From JBJSXF01 sp046086225 (GTDB lineage Bacteria; Actinomycetota; Acidimicrobiia; IMCC26256; PALSA-610), in NCBI GenBank assembly GCA_046086225.1, contig JBJSXF010000186.1, positions 1 through 36,591 of the forward strand: DNA of 36,591 nt. The letters are read 5' to 3'. This document shows positions 22,425 through 29,487 of the stretch, one piece after another. The position numbers and the translations under genes are program-made. Under the pieces are notes generated by a model that was not told the origin of the DNA, searched no databases, and saw only the letters and a program-made list of their open reading frames with translations. Every line of letters begins with the position of its first letter. The first letter of the stretch is position 1.

Positions 22425-23200
22425 CCGGACGACTCGACGGAAAGGTGGCGCTCATCACCGGCGCGGGCAGCGGCATGGGCCGGGAAGCCGCCGCGCTCTT
22501 CGCGGCCGAGGGGGCTCGAGTCGTGGTCGTCGATGTGGTGGCCGAGGCCGCCGCCGCCGTCGCCGACTCGGTGAGGGCCGCGGGTGGCACCGCCTCGGCG
22601 TTCACCGCCGACGTCTCGGCCGCGGCCGACTGCGACGCGATGGTCGCCCACGCGACGTCAACGCACGGCGGACTGCACGTCCTCTACAACAACGCCGGGG
22701 TGTTCCCCGCCGACGACGGCGGGGTGCTCGAGACGCCCGAGACCACCTGGGACCGGGTCATGGAGATCAACCTCAAGGGCGTGTGGCTCGGGTGCCGGGC
22801 CGGCATCCCGGCCATGATCGAGTCGGGGGGCGGTTCGATCGTGAACGTCGCCTCGTTCGTTGCGCTCATGGGCGCGGCAACCGCGCAGATCGCCTACACG
22901 TCGAGCAAGGGCGGCGTGCTCGCCATGACCCGCGAGATGGCCGTCGAGTACGCCCGGCAGGGAATCCGGGCCAACGCGTTGTGCCCGGGACCCATCCAGA
23001 CCCCGCTGCTCGAGGAACTCCTCTCCGATCCGCAGCGACGCGCCCGCCGCCTCGTGCACATCCCGATGGGTCGGCTCGGCACCGCCGCCGAGCTCGCCAA
23101 GGCCGCGCTGTTCCTCGCGTCCGACGACGCCTCGTTCATGACCGGTTCCGCCCTCGTCGTCGACGGTGGCATCACGGCCGCGTACGTCACCCCGGAGTGA
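22421..23200 (+). CDS. Short-chain dehydrogenase/reductase (Rv2857c-like context)
   Basis: 259-aa classical SDR. Motifs: ALITGAGSGMGREAAALFAA, acidic VVDVVAE after beta-2 (NAD-type), LHVLYNNAGVFPADDGG, INLKGVWLGC, catalytic Ser in VNVASFVALMGA, YTSSKGGVLAMTREMA and NALCPGPIQTPLLEEL, ending SALVVDGGITAAYVTPE. Together with the following glutamine-synthetase-like and amidotransferase genes it matches the order of the mycobacterial glnA4 cluster, in which an SDR (Rv2857c) accompanies GlnA4. It would oxidise an alcohol or aldehyde-level intermediate. Good ribosome-binding site (GGAGGAG) before the ATG, which overlaps the stop of the membrane protein. Confidence 0.93.
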   Translation: MTGRLDGKVALITGAGSGMGREAAALFAAEGARVVVVDVVAEAAAAVADSVRAAGGTASAFTADVSAAADCDAMVAHATSTHGGLHVLYNNAGVFPADDGGVLETPETTWDRVMEINLKGVWLGCRAGIPAMIESGGGSIVNVASFVALMGAATAQIAYTSSKGGVLAMTREMAVEYARQGIRANALCPGPIQTPLLEELLSDPQRRARRLVHIPMGRLGTAAELAKAALFLASDDASFMTGSALVVDGGITAAYVTPE

Positions 23201-23229
23201 GCCCCGGTCGGGAGCCGACGCCTCCCGCC

Positions 23230-23235
23230 TAGGCT
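23230..23235 (+). promoter_or_regulatory. -10 box TAGGCT before glutamine-synthetase-like gene
   Basis: TANNNT ending 8 nt before the ATG at 23244, in the 43-nt gap after the SDR. It suggests this gene can also be transcribed on its own as a leaderless mRNA. Confidence 0.42.
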
Positions 23236-23243
23236 CCCGCCCC

Positions 23244-24620
23244 ATGACGCGCGGAATGATGCAGGCCTCCGAGCTCGTCGCGGCGATCGACGCCGACGAG
23301 ATCGACACCGTCCTCGTCGCCTTCCCCGACCTCCAGGGTCGGCTCGTCGGCAAGCGGGTGATCGGCCGCTACTGGAACGAGGAGATGGAAGGCGGCGCCG
23401 GCGAGGTGCACGCCTGCAACTACCTCCTCACCGTCGACGCCGACATGAACGTCGTTCCCGGCTACGGCTTCGCGTCGTGGGAGCAGGGCTACGGCGACAT
23501 GGTGGCCACACCCGATCTCGCCACGATCCGCCGCATCCCCTGGCTCGAGAAGACCGCGCTCGTGCTGTGCGACCTGTCCGACGAGGTGACCGGCGAGCCG
23601 ATCGCGGTCTCGCCCCGACGGATCCTCCAGCACCAGGTGGCCCGGGCCGCTGCGGCCGGCTATTCGTGCAAGTTCGCGAGCGAGCTCGAGTTCTACCTGT
23701 TCCGGGAGTCGCACGAGGAGGCTGCGGCCCGGGGCTTCGCCGCCCTCACGCCCCACTCCGAGGTGATCGAGGACTACCACATCCTCCAGACCACCCGTGA
23801 CGAGTACGTCATCCGGGCGATCCGCAACGGGATCGACGGGGCCGGCGTGCCGGTGGAGTTCTCGAAGGGCGAGGCGGGCCGGGGCCAACACGAGATCAAC
23901 CTCGTGTACGCCGACCCGGTGACGATGGCCGACCGGCACGTGATCTACAAGAACGGGGCGAAGGAGATCGCGAACGCGCACGGCCGGTCGCTCACCTTCA
24001 TGGCCAAGTATTCCGACGACGAGTCGGGCTCCTCGTGCCACATCCACTCGAGCCTCTGGGACGGCGGCGACCGGCCGCTCATGTGGGCCGACGACGCACC
24101 CGATCACCTCTCGCCCACGTTCCGGGGTTGGCTCGGCGGCCAGCTCGCCTGCGCGCGGGAGCTGGCCTGGATGCACGCGCCGACCGTCAACTCCTACAAG
24201 CGCTACCAGCCCGAGTCGTGGGCCCCGACCGCCATCGCGTGGAGCATCGACAACCGCACCTGCGGGTACCGGATCGTCGGCCACGGCTCGTCGTTCCGGC
24301 TCGAGTCGCGCATCCCGGGCGCCGACGCCAACCCGTATCTCGCGTTCGCGGCCACCATCGCGGCCGGGCTCCACGGCATCGAGCACGGCATCGACCCCGG
24401 GCCGCGCTTCGACGGCAACGGCTACGCCGCACCCGAGCTGCCCCGGGTGCCGACGCACCTCGGCGAGGCGGTCGAGGCGCTCGAGGGCTCTGCCGTCGCC
24501 ATCGACGCGTTCGGTGCCGATGTGCACGCCCACCTCTGCAACACGGCCCGTCAGGAGCTCGCCGCCTTCCAGCGGGTCGTCACCGACTGGGAGCGCCGCC
24601 GCAACTTCGACCAGTGGTGA
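23244..24620 (+). CDS. GlnA4-like gamma-glutamyl-amine synthetase
   Basis: 458-aa glutamine-synthetase-fold ligase of the GlnA3/GlnA4/PuuA group, which joins glutamate to an amine such as a polyamine or ethanolamine using ATP. N-terminal beta-grasp: FPDLQGRLVGKRV. Metal and active-site blocks: SELEFYLF (Glu147 and Glu149), EAGRGQHEINLVYADP, SGSSCHIHSSLW (His266/268), NSYKRYQPESWAP with Arg320, and FRLESRIPGADANPYLAFAA. The amidotransferase follows with a 4-base overlap and an SDR precedes it, as in the glnA4-Rv2859c-aldC-Rv2857c cluster of Mycobacterium tuberculosis. The aldehyde dehydrogenase of that cluster is missing here. Amine degradation or detoxification is the likely role, not ammonium assimilation. 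Confidence 0.92.
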   Translation: MTRGMMQASELVAAIDADEIDTVLVAFPDLQGRLVGKRVIGRYWNEEMEGGAGEVHACNYLLTVDADMNVVPGYGFASWEQGYGDMVATPDLATIRRIPWLEKTALVLCDLSDEVTGEPIAVSPRRILQHQVARAAAAGYSCKFASELEFYLFRESHEEAAARGFAALTPHSEVIEDYHILQTTRDEYVIRAIRNGIDGAGVPVEFSKGEAGRGQHEINLVYADPVTMADRHVIYKNGAKEIANAHGRSLTFMAKYSDDESGSSCHIHSSLWDGGDRPLMWADDAPDHLSPTFRGWLGGQLACARELAWMHAPTVNSYKRYQPESWAPTAIAWSIDNRTCGYRIVGHGSSFRLESRIPGADANPYLAFAATIAAGLHGIEHGIDPGPRFDGNGYAAPELPRVPTHLGEAVEALEGSAVAIDAFGADVHAHLCNTARQELAAFQRVVTDWERRRNFDQW

Positions 24621-25282
24621 GGGTTCCCGTCGCCCTCACCGGGAAGCGGCTCGACCGCTACCTCGCGGCGCTGACCCGGGCCGGGGCGAGCGTCATCGTG
24701 CCCGAGGTCGACGCCGACCCCGGCGCCGTGCTCGACGAAGTCGGCGCGCTCGTGCTCGGCGGCGGACCCGACGTCGACCCGGCCGCTTTCGGCGAGCCCG
24801 CCCACCCCGAGACGTACGGGATCGACTCCGCCGCCGACCGGCTCGATGTCGCCCTGCTCGAAGGTGCCGTCACCCGCGGGATACCCGTCCTCGCCATCTG
24901 CCGGGGACTCCAGGTACTGAACGTCGCTCGGGGTGGCAGCCTCCACCAGCACATCCCGGAAACGCCGGGCGTCGCACCCCACGGACGCCCGGGGACCGGG
25001 GGCCGGGCGCTCGAGCACTCGGTCACGGTCGAGACCGCCTCCCTGCTCGCGGCGACGCTCGGCGCGACCGCGGTCACCGCGTCGTGTCATCACCACCAAG
25101 CCGTCGCCCGGGTCGGGAACGGCCTCCGGGTGACGGCCCGGGCCGGCGACGGCATCGTCGAAGGACTCGAGGCCGACGATGCGTGGATCCTCGCCGTGCA
25201 GTGGCACCCCGAGGACACCGCCGCGACCGATCCGGCCCAGCAGGCGCTGTTCGACGCGGTCGTCGCCCGGGCCCGCCGCTGA
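24617..25282 (+). CDS. Class I amidotransferase / gamma-glutamyl hydrolase (peptidase C26)
   Basis: 221-aa GATase1-fold hydrolase like gamma-glutamyl-GABA hydrolase of the putrescine pathway. It has the oxyanion segment LVLGGGPDVDP, nucleophile Cys95 in LAICRGLQVLNVARGGSLHQ, SCHHHQAV, and the catalytic His/Glu in AVQWHPED. All triad residues are present. It should release glutamate from the gamma-glutamylated product once the amine carbon has been oxidised, closing the cycle opened by the GlnA4-like enzyme. The start is a GTG overlapping the synthetase stop by 4 bases (GTGA); another GTG one codon earlier is also possible. Last gene of the operon. Confidence 0.92.
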   Translation: MRVPVALTGKRLDRYLAALTRAGASVIVPEVDADPGAVLDEVGALVLGGGPDVDPAAFGEPAHPETYGIDSAADRLDVALLEGAVTRGIPVLAICRGLQVLNVARGGSLHQHIPETPGVAPHGRPGTGGRALEHSVTVETASLLAATLGATAVTASCHHHQAVARVGNGLRVTARAGDGIVEGLEADDAWILAVQWHPEDTAATDPAQQALFDAVVARARR

Positions 25283-25292
25283 GCAACCCTCG

Positions 25293-25309
25293 CCCGGGCC
25301 GGCGCCGGG
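25293..25309. terminator. GC hairpin between convergent genes
   Basis: CCCGG (25293-25297) and CCGGG (25305-25309) with a 7-nt loop, overlapping the 10-bp palindrome CCGGCGCCGG (25299-25308), in the gap between the amidotransferase and CoA-ligase stops. No T-tract; tentative. Confidence 0.3.
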
Positions 25310-25341
25310 GAGGACCGACGGCCGGAGGGCACGCCATCGGA

Positions 25342-26874
25342 TCAGACGATGCGGGCCCGCAGCTCGTGCTTCGGCACCTTGCCGCTCGGGTTGCGGGGCA
25401 TTGCGTCGATGACCTCGATGCGCTCCGGGATCTTCTGCATCATCAAGCCGACCCCCTTGCAGTGCTCGCGCACGTGCTCGAGGTCGGGCGGATCGCCGGG
25501 ATCGGTCGGCACGACGAAGGCCACCACCATCTCGCCCCGCTCGGCGTCGGGAATGCCGAGCACCGCCACGTCGGCGATCCGGGGCGAGCCGTAGAGCACG
25601 TCCTCGACCTCCTTGGCCGAGACGTTCTCGCCCTTGCGGATGATGATGTCCTTGATCCGCCCGGTGATGACGATGGTGCCGTGCTCGTCGAAGCGGCCCG
25701 TGTCCCCGGTGCGCAGGAACCCGTCGGCGGTGAAGGCCTCGACGTCGAGCGCCGAGTCCACGTAGCCGCGCATGACCTGCGGGCCCTGCACCACGATCTC
25801 ACCGCTGTCGGCCAGCTTCATCGTGACGCCCCGGGTGGGCGTGCCCTCGCCGTCGCGCTTCGAGGCGTCGGGGGCGTCGACATCGGTCTGGCTCACGATC
25901 GGCGCTTCGGTCATGCCGTACCCCGAGGTGATGCCGACCGAGCCGGGAACGGCGGCCATGAGCTCGTCGTGCAGCTGCGGCGGCTTCGTCGAGCCACCCG
26001 ACGGGAAGGCCCGGATCGTGCGGTAGGCCTCGGGATTGGCCCGCGCCTCGGCGAGCAGCGCCGTGTGGATCGCGGGCGCGCCGTTGCCGAGCGTGATGGC
26101 GTGCCGGGCGATGAGCTCGGTCGAGGCCTGCGGCGTCCACGCCTCCATGAGCACCGCAGCCGAGCCGGTGAGCAGCGGCGTGAAGACCCCGATGATGATC
26201 CCGCCGATGTGGGTGAACGGGAAGGCCACGAGCGCGATGTCGTCGGCGACGACGTGCGTCTTCTCGGCGTATCCGATCGCGCCCGCCAGCGCCGAGCGGT
26301 CGGTGTGCTGCGCGCCCTTGGGCGCAGCCGTGGTACCCGAGGTGTAGAAGATCCACCGCACGGGCGCCGCCGCGGGATCGTCGACCTCGACGGGCGGTGC
26401 CGGCAAGGTCGCCGGATCACCGTCGGGGTTGGTGCGGTCGGCCACGAGCGTCCGCATGCCGGTGCGGGCGGCCGCGGTCTCGGCGGCGAGGGCGGCGTAG
26501 TCGAATCCGCCCCAGGTCGACGGGGTGATGAGGAGCTTGCAGCCGGTCTGGGCCGCGATGAACGACACCTCGCGCGACCGGTAGATCGGGAGCATCGGGT
26601 TCTGCACGGCACCGAGACGACACAGCGCGCCGACGAGCACGGCCGATTCCGTCCAGGTCGGGAGCTGCCACGACACGTGATCGCCCTCACCGACGCCCAT
26701 CGCGTGCAGACCGGCGGCGGCCCGGTCGACCATCGCCGCGTACTCACCGAACGTCGTGATCCGGTCGCCCTCGTGGAGCATGATCCGGTCGGGGGTTGCC
26801 GCCGCTCGACGTTCGATCAGCTCGCGAACGCTGCTGACGTCGTCGAAGCCCCGCATCGCATCCCCACCGCTCAT
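25342..26874 (-). CDS. Acyl-CoA ligase (cyclohexanecarboxylate/fatty-acid-CoA ligase type)
   Basis: 510-aa ANL-superfamily CoA ligase with all core motifs: P-loop FYTSGTTAAPKGAQHT, FPFTHIGGIIIGVF, A5 ITSGYGMTEAP, A7 FLRTGDTGRFDEHGT, A8 GRIKDIIIRKGENVSAKEVE and A10 PRNPSGKVPKHELR with the catalytic lysine in place. It activates an acid to its CoA ester in the cytoplasm; it resembles medium-chain or cyclohexanecarboxylate-CoA ligases, but this is not a substrate assignment. The ATG at 26874 overlaps the SDR stop by 4 bases; a second in-frame ATG (26856) six codons later is a possible alternative. Second gene of the operon that starts at 27623. Confidence 0.93.
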   Translation of the reverse strand: MSGGDAMRGFDDVSSVRELIERRAAATPDRIMLHEGDRITTFGEYAAMVDRAAAGLHAMGVGEGDHVSWQLPTWTESAVLVGALCRLGAVQNPMLPIYRSREVSFIAAQTGCKLLITPSTWGGFDYAALAAETAAARTGMRTLVADRTNPDGDPATLPAPPVEVDDPAAAPVRWIFYTSGTTAAPKGAQHTDRSALAGAIGYAEKTHVVADDIALVAFPFTHIGGIIIGVFTPLLTGSAAVLMEAWTPQASTELIARHAITLGNGAPAIHTALLAEARANPEAYRTIRAFPSGGSTKPPQLHDELMAAVPGSVGITSGYGMTEAPIVSQTDVDAPDASKRDGEGTPTRGVTMKLADSGEIVVQGPQVMRGYVDSALDVEAFTADGFLRTGDTGRFDEHGTIVITGRIKDIIIRKGENVSAKEVEDVLYGSPRIADVAVLGIPDAERGEMVVAFVVPTDPGDPPDLEHVREHCKGVGLMMQKIPERIEVIDAMPRNPSGKVPKHELRARIV

Positions 26875-27623
26875 ACCGTGATCCCCCCGTCGATCGAGAC
26901 GACCGAGCCGGTCATGTAGCGACAATCCTCGGAGGCCACGAACGCGATCACCTTGGCGATCTCGTCGGGAGTCGAGTTGCCGAGCGGGGTCATGACCTTG
27001 CGCAGCTCCTTCCACGAGGTGCCCTCCGGCATCTCGAAGAATGCCTCCTGCAGCGGGGTCTCGATCCCGCCCGGGGCGACGCAGTTCACCCGCACGCCCG
27101 AACGGAGGTACTCGTCGGCGAGGGCCCGGGAGAGATGCACCACGCCGGCCTTCGACGCGCAGTACGCCGCCGAGTAGGGCTGGGCCTTGATGCCCGCGTT
27201 CGAGGCGATGTTCACGATGACCCCGCCCCCGTCGAGGAGGTGGGGCAGCGCGGCCCGACACACGAAGAACGTGCCGGTGAGGTTCACCCCGATGATCCGG
27301 AGCCACTGCTCGACCGGGACCTCGTGGCTGCGGGCGAAACGGCCGATGCCGGCGCAGTTCACCACCAGGGAGGGCCGCCCGAGATCGGCGGCGGCGCCGT
27401 CGACTCCCGCCTGCACCGAATCGGCGTCGGAGACGTCGACCCGATAGGCGCGGGCGCGACCACCCTCGGCTTCGATCGCGGTGACCGTCTCCCGGACGGC
27501 CTCCTCGGCGACGTCGAACGCGGCGACCGCCGCGCCCTCCGCCGCCAGCAGCCGGGCCGTCGCCCGCCCGAGTCCCGAACCGGCGCCGGTCACCAGCGCC
27601 ACCCTGTCGTCGAATCGTGCCAT
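26871..27623 (-). CDS. Short-chain dehydrogenase/reductase
   Basis: 250-aa classical SDR of the FabG/3-hydroxyacyl-CoA dehydrogenase style. Motifs: VALVTGAGSGLGRATARLLA, AAFDVAEE with an Asp after beta-2 (NAD-type), VVNCAGIGRFARS (NCAG instead of NNAG), INIASNAGIKAQPYSAAY with the catalytic Ser, and YCASKAGVVHLS. It ends YMTGSVVSIDGGITV. Coupled to a CoA ligase through an ATGA overlap, it probably oxidises a hydroxy group on the activated acid. The ATG at 27623 has TACAGT 6 nt upstream and no ribosome-binding site. A longer frame exists but reads as Arg/Pro-rich sequence overlapping the neighbouring gene. Confidence 0.92.
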   Translation of the reverse strand: MARFDDRVALVTGAGSGLGRATARLLAAEGAAVAAFDVAEEAVRETVTAIEAEGGRARAYRVDVSDADSVQAGVDGAAADLGRPSLVVNCAGIGRFARSHEVPVEQWLRIIGVNLTGTFFVCRAALPHLLDGGGVIVNIASNAGIKAQPYSAAYCASKAGVVHLSRALADEYLRSGVRVNCVAPGGIETPLQEAFFEMPEGTSWKELRKVMTPLGNSTPDEIAKVIAFVASEDCRYMTGSVVSIDGGITV

Positions 27624-27629
27624 GAGCGC

Positions 27630-27635
27630 ACTGTA
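27630..27635 (-). promoter_or_regulatory. -10 box TACAGT before SDR/CoA-ligase operon
   Basis: TANNNT on the minus strand (27635-27630), 6 nt before the ATG at 27623. The ideal spacing puts the first transcribed base on the start codon. Confidence 0.52.
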
Positions 27636-27641
27636 CGCGCC

Positions 27642-27663
27642 GCCGCCGGTACGCCGCGGCGGC
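27642..27663 (-). terminator. Hairpin directly after the DUF6941-like stop
   Basis: GCCGCCG (27642-27648) and CGGCGGC (27657-27663), 7-bp stem, 8-nt loop, touching the TAG stop at 27664-27666. It separates the crotonase operon from the next promoter (27635-27630) on the same strand. No T-tract. Confidence 0.42.
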
Positions 27664-28092
27664 CTACTCGGTGACCGAGAACCCCACGTGCCCGCGCACC
27701 GCGCCGTCGATCGTGACGTGCCATTCGTACCCACCCGGGGCGAGGGGCAGGGGCGGCACCGACACGACGAGCGGGACTCCCATGACGGTTCCGGGCCGCA
27801 CGCCGGGCGGCCGCCCAACCTCCATCTGCCACTCCGAACCGATCGGGGTCGGACCGGGGACGCCGTCGGGACCCGGCAGCACCGGGTCGTGCCCGTCCTC
27901 GGTCACGAGCCGCGCCGCGCACGAGTGCGGAGCGTTGGCCTCGTCCCACGGCACCTCGAGCCGCACGGCGAGCGCCATCGTCACCGGTGTACCCCGGTGC
28001 ACGCTCCAGCCCCCGCCGAGCACGTAGAGCTTGCCGCCCACCTCCTGGGCGGCATCACAGAGCAGCAGGGTCACGCGGATGCCGTCGATCAC
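27664..28092 (-). CDS. DUF6941-like small beta-rich protein
   Basis: 142-aa cytoplasmic protein, apparently all-beta. The opening IDGIRVTLLLCDAAQEVGGK, then LYVLGGGWSVHRG, fits the pattern I associate with the actinobacterial DUF6941 family; that assignment is from memory and moderate. The second half (PLAPGGYEWHVTIDGAVRG) reads like an immunoglobulin-like sandwich strand pair. No catalytic motif is visible. The GTG at 28092 overlaps the EthD-like gene stop by 4 bases, so it belongs to the crotonase/EthD operon. A structural or ligand-binding role is possible. A longer open frame upstream overlaps the previous gene and is rejected. Confidence 0.75.
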   Translation of the reverse strand: MIDGIRVTLLLCDAAQEVGGKLYVLGGGWSVHRGTPVTMALAVRLEVPWDEANAPHSCAARLVTEDGHDPVLPGPDGVPGPTPIGSEWQMEVGRPPGVRPGTVMGVPLVVSVPPLPLAPGGYEWHVTIDGAVRGHVGFSVTE

Positions 28093-28748
28093 GGCCGGTC
28101 TCCTTCGATGTGGGTGTCGGTGCCCGGCACGGTCGCCCGAAAGGGTCCGGCGAAGCCGACGTCGGCCGGGAGGGGGTCGAGCGACGGGGCGAGCGGGTCG
28201 CCGTCGGTGAAGGCGAGCACGAGTTCGTGGTCGGGCGGCTCCGCCGACGAGAGGATCGTCCGCTCGCTTGCCAAAGTGACGGTGCAGGGACCCGACGGCG
28301 GATCGGCGAGGCTGCCCCGGCCGGCGAGGACCACGACCCCGCCGAAGCCGTGCGCGAGCGCCATCGGCGCCGGGATCGGCCCGCTCGCCCGCACGAACCG
28401 GTAGATCGCGGTGTGGATGTGCTCCCGGTGCGGGAACATCCGACCGGCGGCAACCAGGGTCTCCATCTCGGCCGCCACCCACGCGTCCCACTCCGCCTGC
28501 CGCCCCGGCAACACCCACGCCACCGCGAGGTGCCGACCCCGATCGGGATCACCGAAGAGGGTGGCGCCCGCGGGTCGGCGGACCCGGCACGCGGCGTCGG
28601 CCACGAAGCGAGCCCCGGAGAACACCCCCGGGCCGGCGAGCACCGTCGCCGGGAAGTGGTCGCGCTCGTACCACTCGTTGAACGCCCGGGCGTGACCCGG
28701 CGTCGGTTCGATCAACGACACGATCGCCGTGCCGATCCCGACGCTCAT
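28089..28748 (-). CDS. EthD-like dimeric alpha/beta-barrel protein
   Basis: 219-aa protein whose N-terminal half (EPTPGHARAFNEWYERDHFP, then ATVLAGPGVFSGARFV) is the EthD/DabA ferredoxin-like domain pattern, in which the WYxxDHxP segment lines a pocket. Such proteins are small isomerases, lyases or accessory factors in aromatic, ether and polyketide metabolism. The remaining half continues with WVLPGRQAEWDAWVAAEMET and a less recognisable C-terminal region. The ATG at 28748 overlaps the crotonase stop by 4 bases (ATGA) and its own stop overlaps the next GTG, so all three proteins are made together. Function with the histidine-variant crotonase is an inference from context. Confidence 0.82.
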   Translation of the reverse strand: MSVGIGTAIVSLIEPTPGHARAFNEWYERDHFPATVLAGPGVFSGARFVADAACRVRRPAGATLFGDPDRGRHLAVAWVLPGRQAEWDAWVAAEMETLVAAGRMFPHREHIHTAIYRFVRASGPIPAPMALAHGFGGVVVLAGRGSLADPPSGPCTVTLASERTILSSAEPPDHELVLAFTDGDPLAPSLDPLPADVGFAGPFRATVPGTDTHIEGDRP

Positions 28749-29449
28749 CCGCCGACCGGGGTCTCGAGCGCGCCCCACAGCGCCCGCTTGATCGCCGCGA
28801 GCCGCTCCGGCGGGTGCTCGGCGATGCGCTCGGCGAGCGCCTGCGCCTCATCGGCGAGCCGCTCCGGCGGATCGACGACCTGCGAGCAGATGCCGAGTTC
28901 GTAGGCCCGGCGGGCCGACAGGCGCTCGTGCCGACCGACGAGCGCGAGACGGGTGATCGACTCCATCGGCGCTTTGCGGGCCAGGGCGATCGTCTCGTAG
29001 ACACTCGCCTGCCCGACCGAGACGTGCGGGTCGACGAAGGTCGCGTCGGCGGACGCGATCACGATGTCGGCATCGGCGACGAAGTGCAGCCCGCCCCCGG
29101 CACAGACCCCGTTCACGGCGGCGATCACGGGCTTGGTGACCCCGCAGTGCCATGCGGTGAGTCGCAATTCGAAGCGCTTGGTGCGCCGGGACTGCTCGGC
29201 GAGCGCGGCGGGCGCGCGCGCGAGCTGGGCGACATCGAGCCCGGTCTGGAAGGCGCGTCCGGAGCCGGTGTTCACGATGACCCGCACGTCCGGGTCGGCT
29301 TCCACCCCGAGCCAGGCCGCCTCGAGCTCGTCCATCATCCGGGCGTCCATCGCGTTGGCGACCTCGGGCCGGTCGAACACGATCCAGCCCACCGGACCCC
29401 GGCGCTCGAGCCGGATCCGGGGCCGGTCGTCGGTCGGGGTTCCGCTCAC
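28745..29449 (-). CDS. Crotonase-family protein with His/His active site (1)
   Basis: 234-aa enoyl-CoA hydratase/isomerase-superfamily protein. Fold signatures: RGPVGWIVFDRPEVANAMDA, SGRAFQTGLDVAQLA (oxyanion-hole region) and VNGVCAGGGLHFVADADIVI. At the two positions of the catalytic glutamates of classical hydratase (Glu144 and Glu164 of the rat enzyme) it has His122 (GGGLHF) and His142 (VDPHVSVG), with the same 20-residue spacing. Ordinary hydration is therefore doubtful; hydrolysis, isomerisation or C-C cleavage on a CoA ester are alternatives. It is paralogous to the crotonase at 32590. First gene of a three-gene operon, GTG start, 35 nt from the divergent FadD3-like gene; no clear TANNNT box or ribosome-binding site seen. 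Confidence 0.9.
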   Translation of the reverse strand: MSGTPTDDRPRIRLERRGPVGWIVFDRPEVANAMDARMMDELEAAWLGVEADPDVRVIVNTGSGRAFQTGLDVAQLARAPAALAEQSRRTKRFELRLTAWHCGVTKPVIAAVNGVCAGGGLHFVADADIVIASADATFVDPHVSVGQASVYETIALARKAPMESITRLALVGRHERLSARRAYELGICSQVVDPPERLADEAQALAERIAEHPPERLAAIKRALWGALETPVGG

Positions 29450-29471
29450 GCGCGCCCCCGACGACGCGTGG

Positions 29472-29487
29472 CATGGTTACGACCATG
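29472..29487. promoter_or_regulatory. Palindrome CATGGT-TACG-ACCATG over a start region
   Basis: Perfect 6-bp inverted repeat with a 4-nt centre, in the divergent region between the crotonase (start 29449) and FadD3-like (ATG 29485) genes. It covers both possible start codons of the ligase. It could be an operator or mRNA hairpin, or chance. Confidence 0.25.

Noticed and set aside
20327..23200. Very long plus-strand open frame (about 950 codons) running into the SDR
   Set aside because: Upstream of 22421 it is Arg/Pro/Gly-rich shadow sequence antisense to the TAP-like hydrolase and overlapping the membrane protein in another frame; only the SDR part has family motifs.
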